A DNA stretch of 6,490 nt from positions 1 through 6,490 of the forward strand of contig CAMCUG010000085.1 in NCBI GenBank assembly GCA_945878835.1. The letters are read 5' to 3'. The notes under the pieces are model-generated. The model saw only the letters and a list, made by a program, of their open reading frames with translations, had not been told where the DNA came from and did no database searches. The number at the start of each line of letters is the position of its first letter. Position 1 is the first letter of the stretch. Both the position numbers and the translations under genes were made by a program. Shown here in pieces: positions 1 to 5,511 of the stretch. Source of the DNA: Chryseobacterium gleum. GTDB taxonomy: Bacteria > Bacteroidota > Bacteroidia > Flavobacteriales_D > Sanyastnellaceae.

Positions 1-431
1 TTTCCTGATTTCGTTTTATACGAAGTTCCCACCATTAAACGATAGGGAAGAACGACATCTGTTGGCTTCAAAACTCCATAAAACCCGCTGAGTATGCGCA
101 GTGAAGCTTGCGCTTGTTTCCAATTCGACTTGGAAAACGATTTTGCATCGAGCGATTTGAACGCTTCACCGCTGAAGAGCATGGCTGCTGGGATGCCCTT
201 CGACAACTCTTTTTTATTCCATTTTTGAAAACGCATTTGCGTGTTCATTGCAAGCTCATCTGTGATCTTCATTTTTAATTTCCACTCATCAGCAGAAACC
301 TTTTTCAATTCTGAACAAAGAGTATCGGTTTCAGCAATGAATTGCGGAGATGTTGCTTCGCCATTAAACCCTTGAAACGATTCATTCATGAGTTTCGAAG
401 GAGAAAGTACGGCAAGAAAAAAAGAAGACAT
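1..431 (-). CDS. yaaA: YaaA family peroxide stress protein (N-terminal part, cut by left edge)
   Basis: The first 143 codons of a YaaA (DUF328/UPF0246) protein are present; the family is about 250 residues, so roughly the last 100 lie beyond the left edge. I translated it by hand from the ATG at 431. Family landmarks appear in order: LSPSK at 9-13 (LSPAK in most members), TSPQF at 27-31, the MKITDELA stretch around 54-61, FSGEAFKSL at 86-94, LRILSGFYGVLKPTD at 111-125 and PYRLMVGT at 129-136. In E. coli, YaaA lowers free intracellular iron and limits DNA and protein damage under hydrogen peroxide, under OxyR control; a cytoplasmic protective role here is inferred from the family. The start shares one base with the stop of the upstream LOG gene (TAATG), so translation is probably coupled and the gene is probably the fourth of the kinase operon. 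No frameshift is seen in the visible part. Confidence 0.88.
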   Translation of the reverse strand, partial: MSSFFLAVLSPSKLMNESFQGFNGEATSPQFIAETDTLCSELKKVSADEWKLKMKITDELAMNTQMRFQKWNKKELSKGIPAAMLFSGEAFKSLDAKSFSKSNWKQAQASLRILSGFYGVLKPTDVVLPYRLMVGTSYKTKSG

Positions 432-1138
432 TAGAAGTTCGGTTTTAACAAATATTGAGAATAGAATTTATCAATCTCTTCCACGGCCTCTTCGGCTGTA
501 TCTACCAATGAAAAAAGCATCATGTCTTCTTCGTTGATGTTATTCTCTGTTTCTAGAATTACTTTTTTAATCCAGTCGACCAATCCTTCCCAAAATGATT
601 TTCCAACTAGAATAATGGGAAAGCGACCAATCTTGTAGGTTTGAATGAGCGTTAACGCTTCGAAGAACTCGTCGAGTGTTCCGAACCCACCTGGCATAAC
701 TACGAATCCTTGGCTGTACTTCACAAACATAACTTTACGCACGAAAAAATAATCAAAGTTGATGCTCTTGTCGTAATCAATGTATGGATTCGGGTATTGT
801 TCGAAGGGAAGTTTAATGTTCAATCCAACACTTGCACCCTGCCCGTCCTTTGCACCAAGGTTTCCAGCTTCCATGATACCTGGTCCTCCGCCTGTGATAA
901 CACCATAGCCCTTTTGCGTAAGCAAGAAGGCGATTTCTTTTGCGATTGAATAGTATTTGTTATCTGGTAATGTTCGGGCAGAACCGAAAATAGAAACACA
1001 CGGGCCAATAGCCGCCATGCGCTCGTACCCTTCAACAAACTCAGAGAGAATTTTGAATATACTCCAACTGTCGTTCGACTTTAACTCGTTCCAAGAGCGC
1101 GGGGTAAACTTCCGCCTAACACGATCATCATTTTCCAT
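431..1138 (-). CDS. LOG family protein (TIGR00730; nucleoside 5'-monophosphate phosphoribohydrolase type)
   Basis: A Rossmann-like LOG family protein. Characterised members remove ribose 5-phosphate from cytokinin nucleotides or from AMP and similar monophosphates; older annotations call the family 'lysine decarboxylase', which is misleading. Numbered from the upstream TTG at 1150 (239 residues), the core starts with VSIFGSAR at 52-59, then ITGGGPGIMEA at 85-95, FVRKVMFVKYS at 136-146 with the likely catalytic Arg138, and the signature PGGFGTLDE at 153-161 with the catalytic Glu161. An N-terminal extension of about 45 residues precedes the core, as in the longer bacterial type. I prefer the ATG at 1138 (235 residues): it is a standard start four codons after the TTG, and neither has a Shine-Dalgarno. 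The gene follows the response regulator by 23 bases and overlaps yaaA by one base. The substrate cannot be told from sequence; family confidence is high. Confidence 0.92.
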   Translation of the reverse strand: MENDDRVRRKFTPRSWNELKSNDSWSIFKILSEFVEGYERMAAIGPCVSIFGSARTLPDNKYYSIAKEIAFLLTQKGYGVITGGGPGIMEAGNLGAKDGQGASVGLNIKLPFEQYPNPYIDYDKSINFDYFFVRKVMFVKYSQGFVVMPGGFGTLDEFFEALTLIQTYKIGRFPIILVGKSFWEGLVDWIKKVILETENNINEEDMMLFSLVDTAEEAVEEIDKFYSQYLLKPNF

Positions 1139-1161
1139 TTTTACTTTCAATTAAATTATAA

Positions 1162-1851
1162 CTATTCCTCTACTACGAATTGAAATCCTACACCGTGCAG
1201 GTTTATGATTTGAATGCGACTGTCTTCTGAGAAAAATTTACGAAGCTTCGCTATGTACACATCCATACTTCTAGCCACGAAATAAGACTCTTCTCCCCAT
1301 ACCAAGTTGGCGAGATTTTCACGTGTCATCACATTTCCTTTTCCTTCACAAAACGCTTTAAGCAAGCTCGCCTCTTTGTTGGTCAAATGCTGACGCATTC
1401 CGCTGGGCCATATGAGGTAGTTATTGATGTTGTCGAAGGAATAATTTCCGATCGTGTATAATTCTTGAATGGGTTTTTCTGCTGTTGCACCTGATCTGCG
1501 AAGAATATTATGAATTCGAAGATTCAATTCTTGAATAACGAAAGGCTTAGTTATGTAGTCGTCTGCACCAATTGACAAACCTTTTAAGCGATCTGACAAT
1601 TGTTGTTTGGCTGTGAGAAAAACAAAGGGCATTTCCGGAAAAAGCTTTTTTATGTCTTCTGCCATATCGAATCCGCTTTTCACAGGCATCATTACATCTA
1701 ACAAACATATATCTGCCGATTCTTTTCCGAGGGCAAGTAAGCCATCTCTAGCCGATTTACAACGAATAACCTCATGACCTAATTCAGTCAGTTGGTCTTG
1801 AATTACAAAACCCAAGTTCTCATCGTCTTCCACCAATAGAATTTTACTCAT
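1162..1851 (-). CDS. OmpR/PhoB-type response regulator (RprY-like)
   Basis: A cytoplasmic DNA-binding response regulator of 229 residues, the usual length for the OmpR class. The receiver domain is at about 2-118: acidic pocket Glu8-Asp9-Asp10, phospho-acceptor Asp52 in LLDVMMP, switch Thr80 in FLTAK, and Lys102 in the TKPF motif. The winged-helix domain is at about 130-228, with LTNKEASLL (156-164) before the recognition region, the RSMDVYIAKLRKFF helix (194-207) and GVGFQF (220-225) in the wing. All residues needed for phosphorylation are present, so it should be a normal phospho-switch. Its ATG lies inside the end of the kinase gene (8-base overlap), showing that the two form a pair. The layout resembles Bacteroides RprXY, but orthology and target genes are inference. 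The downstream LOG and yaaA genes are probably co-transcribed with it. Confidence 0.95.
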   Translation of the reverse strand: MSKILLVEDDENLGFVIQDQLTELGHEVIRCKSARDGLLALGKESADICLLDVMMPVKSGFDMAEDIKKLFPEMPFVFLTAKQQLSDRLKGLSIGADDYITKPFVIQELNLRIHNILRRSGATAEKPIQELYTIGNYSFDNINNYLIWPSGMRQHLTNKEASLLKAFCEGKGNVMTRENLANLVWGEESYFVARSMDVYIAKLRKFFSEDSRIQIINLHGVGFQFVVEE

Positions 1852-2806
1852 TGTTATTTTTAACCAAGGGGAATTTAAGCGTTACTGTTGTTCCCTCGTT
1901 TTCTGCGCTTGTCACGAAGATAGAAGAATTATGCACATCCATCAACTGCTTCACGAGATACAATCCCAAGCCAAAACCCTTGATGTGATGGGACTCTCCC
2001 AAAGGTACTCGAAAAAACCTATGAAAGAGTACCTTGTGATATTGCTCATTGATACCTATTCCGTTGTCCTCTATCTGTATAATCAAATTCACATCTTCAA
2101 CTTTACCTTGAATAACAATATGAGGCTCGCTTTTGTTGTATTTCAAGGCGTTGTCAATAATATTCGTGAAAATCAATTCTATCGATTTTCTATCAAAAAA
2201 AACTTGATCTGAAGCCTCGTCCCAATTCACCTGAACATCTCCACCGCAATTCGAAATTTGCAGCTGCATTCGTTCAATGGTTAATAGCAAAACCTCTTTC
2301 GCTGAAATAACATCTTTGTTCAAATGCACTCCAATTTTAGTCATTCGCGAAACATCCAATACCCGATCGAGTTCTTCTCTCAACCGCTCTCCTTCGTAGC
2401 GAATAATAGAGACGTACTGTTCTCTTCTAAACGGATTGTTTTGGATATTATCCTCCACTAAAACTTCGGCTGCCATTAGAATGGTTGATAGCGGCGTCTT
2501 AATTTCATGTGTAACGTTATTCACGAAGTCTTGCTGCATGAGCGTCATTCTTCTTTCGTTGTAGAATGTTTTTAGAATGACGAATACAACGGTAGCGTAC
2601 ACTATTATTTGTACGATAAAAAAGAACCAGAAAGCCCTTGCCATAAGTACTTCAGAAAACACTTCAGAATAACTCAATTCGGGACTTACATAAACATTAA
2701 CAAACCAAGCTCCCGAAAACAAATAGGCTAAAAAAAGAAACACAAATGCCAAAGAAAGCAAGCATATCACTTTTACTTTATGGTAGGTGTACAACGATTT
2801 ATCCAT
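1844..2806 (-). CDS. Sensor histidine kinase, short two-transmembrane type (RprX-like)
   Basis: A membrane histidine kinase of 320 residues that should phosphorylate the response regulator encoded directly after it. Transmembrane helices lie at about 11-32 and 58-79, leaving only some 25 residues outside the membrane, and no HAMP domain is apparent. The HisKA domain holds FVNNVTHEIKTPL at 94-106 with the phospho-accepting His100. The HATPase domain has the N box NIIDNALKY (215-223), G1 box DNGIGI (247-252), the FHRFFRV segment (261-267) and G2 box GFGLGLYLVKQL (277-288), so the catalytic core is complete. I chose the ATG at 2806: the frame stays open to 2923, but those 39 extra residues are antisense to the start of fabD and unlike a kinase N-terminus. 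From the ATG the protein begins with a short basic stretch and then the first helix. The stimulus is unknown. Confidence 0.92.
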   Translation of the reverse strand: MDKSLYTYHKVKVICLLSLAFVFLFLAYLFSGAWFVNVYVSPELSYSEVFSEVLMARAFWFFFIVQIIVYATVVFVILKTFYNERRMTLMQQDFVNNVTHEIKTPLSTILMAAEVLVEDNIQNNPFRREQYVSIIRYEGERLREELDRVLDVSRMTKIGVHLNKDVISAKEVLLLTIERMQLQISNCGGDVQVNWDEASDQVFFDRKSIELIFTNIIDNALKYNKSEPHIVIQGKVEDVNLIIQIEDNGIGINEQYHKVLFHRFFRVPLGESHHIKGFGLGLYLVKQLMDVHNSSIFVTSAENEGTTVTLKFPLVKNNNE

Positions 2807-2887
2807 AGTAATTTTGGTATAATTGACTCCGGCTAGGTTTCGGTTCGAAAGAGATTTACTTACTTTCGTATCAAATTTACTACAATA
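2807..2887. promoter_or_regulatory. Divergent promoter region between the kinase operon and fabD
   Basis: An 81-base gap between divergent starts, which must hold the fabD promoter and probably that of the kinase operon. For fabD (plus strand) the best Bacteroidota-type candidate is TTTC at 2838-2841, a 19-base spacer and TACTTTCG at 2861-2868 (consensus TAnnTTTG, one mismatch), giving a leader of about 13 bases. A second plus-strand box, TAATTTTG at 2809-2816, matches fully but has no good upstream element. On the minus strand TAAATTTG at 2879-2872 is a full match to the -7 box and would start the kinase transcript about 60 bases before its ATG, but I find no convincing -33 element. Exact sites are inference in AT-rich DNA. 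Confidence 0.4.
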
Positions 2888-3775
2888 ATGAAAGCATACG
2901 TTTTTCCTGGACAAGGTTCTCAATTTCCCGGCATGGGCAAAGACCTTTATGAAAATTCTGCGGTAGCCAAAGAGTTAATGGACTCTGCAAACGACATTTT
3001 AGGATTTCGTTTAACCGATGTCATGTTCAGCGGCACAGAAGAAGAATTAAAGCAAACGAACATTACACAACCGGCTATTTTCTTGCACAGCGTTGCAATG
3101 GCTAAAGCTATGGGAGATTCGTTTCAACCTTCGATGGTTGCAGGACACAGCTTAGGTGAATTCAGTGCGTTAGTAGCGAATGGCACACTTGAGTTTGCAG
3201 ATGCTATTAAGTTGGTTTATGCGCGCGCCATGGCTATGCAGAAAGCTTGCGAAGCGAATCCTTCAACCATGGCTGCTATTTTAAATTTGGAAGATGATGT
3301 GGTTGAAAAAGTTTGCGCAGAAACCGAAGGTATTGTTGTTGCTGCGAATTACAATTGTCCGGGACAGTTGGTTATTTCAGGGGAGAACGAAGCCATTGAC
3401 AAAGCGTGTGAAGCCTTGTTGGCTGCAGGCGCGAAGCGCGCTTTGAAACTTCCTGTCGGCGGTGCATTCCACAGTCCGCTTATGGAGCCTGCTCGCGTTG
3501 AATTGGAAGCTGCGATTGCTGCTACTCCTTTCCACACACCTATTTGTCCTGTTTACCAAAACGTAACAGGATCAGCGGTTTCAGATCCTGAAGAAATTAA
3601 GAAGAATTTAATTGTTCAATTGACTGCGCCTGTGCGTTGGACACAGACCATGAATGCTATGATAGCAGACGGATGTAGCGAAGTGATTGAAGTAGGTCCC
3701 GGAAAAGTATTACAAGGACTGTTCAGAAAAGTTAATCGCGATTTGCCTTTGAGCAGCGGCGCTATTTCAGAATAG
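2888..3775 (+). CDS. fabD: Malonyl-CoA:ACP transacylase (FabD)
   Basis: Moves the malonyl group from CoA to acyl carrier protein, providing the extender unit for type II fatty acid synthesis in the cytoplasm. The protein has 295 residues, close to the usual 300-310. It opens with FPGQGSQ at 6-12 (oxyanion-loop motif) and carries the nucleophile Ser88 in GHSLGE (86-91). Arg113 in YARAMAMQ should bind the malonyl carboxylate, His195 in AFHSPLM is the catalytic base, and Gln244 in VQLTAPVRW matches the conserved late Gln. These correspond to E. coli Ser92, Arg117, His201 and Gln250, so the enzyme should be active. No other fatty acid synthesis gene is next to it: it is divergent from the kinase operon and faces lhgO with only six bases between the stops. 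The ATG sits directly before the first motif and needs no extension. Confidence 0.97.
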   Translation: MKAYVFPGQGSQFPGMGKDLYENSAVAKELMDSANDILGFRLTDVMFSGTEEELKQTNITQPAIFLHSVAMAKAMGDSFQPSMVAGHSLGEFSALVANGTLEFADAIKLVYARAMAMQKACEANPSTMAAILNLEDDVVEKVCAETEGIVVAANYNCPGQLVISGENEAIDKACEALLAAGAKRALKLPVGGAFHSPLMEPARVELEAAIAATPFHTPICPVYQNVTGSAVSDPEEIKKNLIVQLTAPVRWTQTMNAMIADGCSEVIEVGPGKVLQGLFRKVNRDLPLSSGAISE

Positions 3776-3781
3776 AAGAAG

Positions 3782-5002
3782 TTATTTCTTCCAACCAAAA
3801 TGTTCTTCGGCCATTTCTAGAATATCTCCACCAATAGCCAAGCATGCAGTTGCCGCAGGAGAAGGGGCATTCAGCACATGAATGCTCCTTTTTGTATATT
3901 CTATTCTGAAGTCGTCGCGTGTATCTCCGTCTTCACTAAGCAACAATGCACGCACACCAGCTCTTCCTGGCTCAATGTCTTCCATGGTCAAAGATGGAAG
4001 TAAACGTTGAAGCGTTTTCAAGAATAACTTTTTACTGAATGCTCTTCGGTATTCATCGATTCCAAATTTCATGTTGGAAAAGAATAGCTTCCATGTCCCC
4101 ATGTACGTCAGCGCATCCCATGAATCTCGAAAACTGAAATCTGTTTTTCCGTATCCTTCACGCTTGAACGTGAATACTGCATTAGGTCCGCATTCAACAG
4201 ATCCATCTACCATACGCGTGAAGTGAACGCCTAGGAATGGGAAGTCTGGATTAGGAACAGGGTATATTAGGTTCTTTACTTTATGTTTGGCACTCTCTTT
4301 CAATTCGTAATAATCACCTCGGAACCCAACTACTTTTTCTCTCAAATCAATTCCGTCCTTTCGCGCCAGACGATCGGCTTGAAGTCCACCGCATACAATT
4401 AGATTAGCAGCTTCGTATTCTCCTTTATTCGTTTTGACAATTGTTGCGTCTGAAAGATGCTCAAATTTCAGTGCCTCTTCGGAAGTGTGCACCTCAGAGA
4501 ATGGATTCAAGCTTAAAGCAAGCTCTGCCATTTTAATAGTCGCGCCTTTGAAATCTATGATGCCGGTGCAGCCTATAAACAATCCGTCTATGCCGGTGCA
4601 GTAGGGTTCTATTTGTAGAATCTCTTCTGGAGTAACTCTGCGCATGTCTTCAATGCCATTGTCGACGCCGTGCTGTTCAATTTTATTGAGGAAGATTAGT
4701 TCAGATTCATCAACGGCCACGATTAGCTTTCCGCAAACATCGTGACTTATGTTATGCTCCTTCGCGAATGCCACGAGCTCTCTTCTACCGTTCACACAGT
4801 TGATGGCTTTCTTCGAACCGGGCTTGTAATAAATGCCCGAATGAATAACCCCGCTGTTGTTTCCTGTTTGGTGATCGGCGAGCCCGCTTTCCTTTTCCAA
4901 CAACAATATTTTCTTATTCGGATAAGCCATTTGTATTTTATACATGGTGGCAGCACCAACAATTCCTCCCCCTACAATAATCACATCGAATAAATTCTTC
5001 AC
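3782..5002 (-). CDS. lhgO: L-2-hydroxyglutarate oxidase/dehydrogenase (LhgO type)
   Basis: An FAD enzyme of the DAO fold that oxidises L-2-hydroxyglutarate to 2-oxoglutarate, a metabolite-repair step; in E. coli LhgO passes electrons to the membrane quinone pool. At 406 residues it fits the family (about 400-420). The N-terminus has the FAD-binding VIIVGGGIVGAAT at 7-19 and Glu36 ending the second beta strand (LLLEKE), followed by HQTGNNSGVIHSGIYY at 44-59, typical of LhgO. Later marks are TGIIDFKG (146-153), the FLGVHFTR segment (256-263), GPNAV (272-276), GRAGVRA (346-352) and NAPSPAATACLAIG (378-391). The start codon is GTG at 5002; an in-frame TAA two codons upstream excludes a longer protein, and the next Met would lose the FAD motif. 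It follows a terminator, so it is probably transcribed alone. A related glycerol-3-phosphate-type oxidase is less likely given these motifs. Confidence 0.93.
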   Translation of the reverse strand: MKNLFDVIIVGGGIVGAATMYKIQMAYPNKKILLLEKESGLADHQTGNNSGVIHSGIYYKPGSKKAINCVNGRRELVAFAKEHNISHDVCGKLIVAVDESELIFLNKIEQHGVDNGIEDMRRVTPEEILQIEPYCTGIDGLFIGCTGIIDFKGATIKMAELALSLNPFSEVHTSEEALKFEHLSDATIVKTNKGEYEAANLIVCGGLQADRLARKDGIDLREKVVGFRGDYYELKESAKHKVKNLIYPVPNPDFPFLGVHFTRMVDGSVECGPNAVFTFKREGYGKTDFSFRDSWDALTYMGTWKLFFSNMKFGIDEYRRAFSKKLFLKTLQRLLPSLTMEDIEPGRAGVRALLLSEDGDTRDDFRIEYTKRSIHVLNAPSPAATACLAIGGDILEMAEEHFGWKK

Positions 5003-5020
5003 GGCTCTTTAATTTGGTTG

Positions 5021-5028
5021 CAAAAATA
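5021..5028 (-). promoter_or_regulatory. Candidate -7 box for lhgO, inside the upstream terminator tail
   Basis: Read on the minus strand, 5028-5021 is TATTTTTG, a full match to the Bacteroidota -7 consensus TAnnTTTG, and it lies 18 bases before the lhgO GTG. The spacing would give a leader of roughly ten bases. I find no good TTG-type -33 element about 19 bases further up, where the hairpin arms lie. The same T-run forms the tail of the terminator of the upstream gene, so the match may be a by-product of that tail. Confidence 0.3.
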
Positions 5029-5052
5029 AACCTCGGAACTAGCCGAGGTTTA
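5021..5052 (-). terminator. Intrinsic terminator of the Cys-rich protein gene
   Basis: A perfect 10-base inverted repeat: TAAACCTCGG at 5027-5036 pairs with CCGAGGTTTA at 5043-5052 around a 6-base loop. On the minus strand the descending arm runs into TTTATTTTTG, a U-rich tail, 22 bases after the stop of the Cys-rich protein gene. The GC-rich centre of the stem and the tail fit a Rho-independent terminator for that gene. On the plus strand the tail is TTTAAAAATTC, which is weaker, and no plus-strand gene reads into it. Confidence 0.82.
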
Positions 5053-5074
5053 AAAATTCTTTAATAACAAGGAA

Positions 5075-5425
5075 TTATTTCTCTCCTGACTTCTTGCAGC
5101 AGTCTTTCTTCTCTCCTTCTTTGCATCCCTCTTTCTGCTCGCCTTTGGTAGCAGAGTCTTTAGAGCAACACTCTTTTCCTTTCTTCTTTCCTTTCTTAGC
5201 GTCAGCTGCTGCGCTTTTGCTGCAACATTCTGTTTTACCTTCAGTCTTCGTTGCAGAACACTCTTTCTTTTCAGCGCTTTGAGTAGCGGCAGACTTGCTG
5301 CAACACTCTTTCGACTTGGTACATTCTGTTTTCTTTTCAGCAGTGGTAGTTGTATTTTCAACTTGTGCAGATGCTACTCCAACGAAGAAGATAGACATAG
5401 CTGCGAACGCGATTAATTTTTTCAT
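5075..5425 (-). CDS. Small secreted Lys/Cys-rich protein with four Cys-Cys motifs, function unknown
   Basis: I do not recognise a named family. The product is 116 residues with a clear Sec signal peptide: KK at 2-3, a hydrophobic core (LIAFAAMSIFFVGV), then VASA with cleavage before Gln21. The mature part (21-116) has 11 Cys and 25 Lys, and after Val22 no large hydrophobic, aromatic, Pro, Arg or His residue. A short motif recurs four times: KECCSK (39-44), TECCSK (65-70), KECCSK (84-89) and KDCCKK (107-112); single Cys lie at 35, 56 and 101. This points to an unfolded, repeat-built chain exported across the inner membrane, in which paired Cys could bind soft metals or form disulfides; that role is inference. 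I chose the ATG at 5425 because it starts the signal peptide and follows a good promoter; the frame is open to 5461, but those 12 residues would precede the signal. It is followed by a terminator and divergent from a TonB-like gene. Confidence 0.82.
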   Translation of the reverse strand: MKKLIAFAAMSIFFVGVASAQVENTTTTAEKKTECTKSKECCSKSAATQSAEKKECSATKTEGKTECCSKSAAADAKKGKKKGKECCSKDSATKGEQKEGCKEGEKKDCCKKSGEK

Positions 5426-5443
5426 TTTGCTTGTAATTTGAAT

Positions 5444-5474
5444 CAAATATAGTGAAGTCATGAATTAACGCAAG
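5444..5474 (-). promoter_or_regulatory. Bacteroidota-type promoter of the Cys-rich protein gene
   Basis: On the minus strand CTTG at 5474-5471 is followed, after exactly 19 bases (5470-5452), by TATATTTG at 5451-5444. This fits the Bacteroidota primary sigma factor consensus (TTG at -33, TAnnTTTG at -7) in both boxes and spacing. Transcription would start near 5437, about a dozen bases before the ATG at 5425. It is the best promoter match in the window and also supports 5425 rather than 5461 as the start, since 5461 lies upstream of the -7 box. Confidence 0.68.
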
Positions 5475-5511
5475 AGAAAATAATAAAAGTCTTATTTTCG
5501 TTGCAGGAATT

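Noticed and set aside
710..949. Plus-strand open frame opposite the LOG gene
   Set aside because: It is antisense to the conserved LOG core and has no recognisable domain.
1139..1150. TTG start giving LOG four more residues
   Set aside because: Possible, but a normal ATG follows at 1138 and neither has a ribosome binding site; the difference is outside the conserved core.
1931..2212. Plus-strand open frame opposite the kinase ATPase domain
   Set aside because: It is antisense to conserved kinase motifs, with no promoter or family likeness.
2807..2923. Open extension of the kinase frame by 39 codons to 2923
   Set aside because: It is antisense to the fabD start and the divergent promoter region, and the added residues do not resemble a kinase N-terminus; the ATG at 2806 directly precedes the first membrane helix.
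3429..3441. Small GC hairpin GCGCG-AAG-CGCGC
   Set aside because: It lies inside fabD codons for an Ala/Lys/Arg stretch, has no T-run and no obvious role.
4560..4601. 12-base direct repeat ATGCCGGTGCAG at 4560-4571 and 4590-4601
   Set aside because: It encodes CTGI twice (residues 135-138 and 145-148) within lhgO; two copies only, in frame, and most likely chance similarity.
4742..4993. Plus-strand open frame opposite the FAD-binding region of lhgO
   Set aside because: It mirrors the conserved N-terminus of the oxidase and has no independent support.
5050..5361. Lys/Arg-rich open frame of 103 codons on the minus strand
   Set aside because: It is a frame-shifted reading of the Cys-rich gene, runs through the terminator and has no signal peptide or promoter of its own.
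5426..5461. Longer start for the Cys-rich protein, adding 12 residues before the signal peptide
   Set aside because: It would start upstream of the best promoter's -7 box and place a polar stretch before the Lys-Lys of the signal peptide.
5493..5500. TATTTTCG as a promoter for the TonB-like gene
   Set aside because: One mismatch to the -7 consensus and no -33 element at the right distance; too weak for a separate feature, though a promoter must lie in this region or just upstream.
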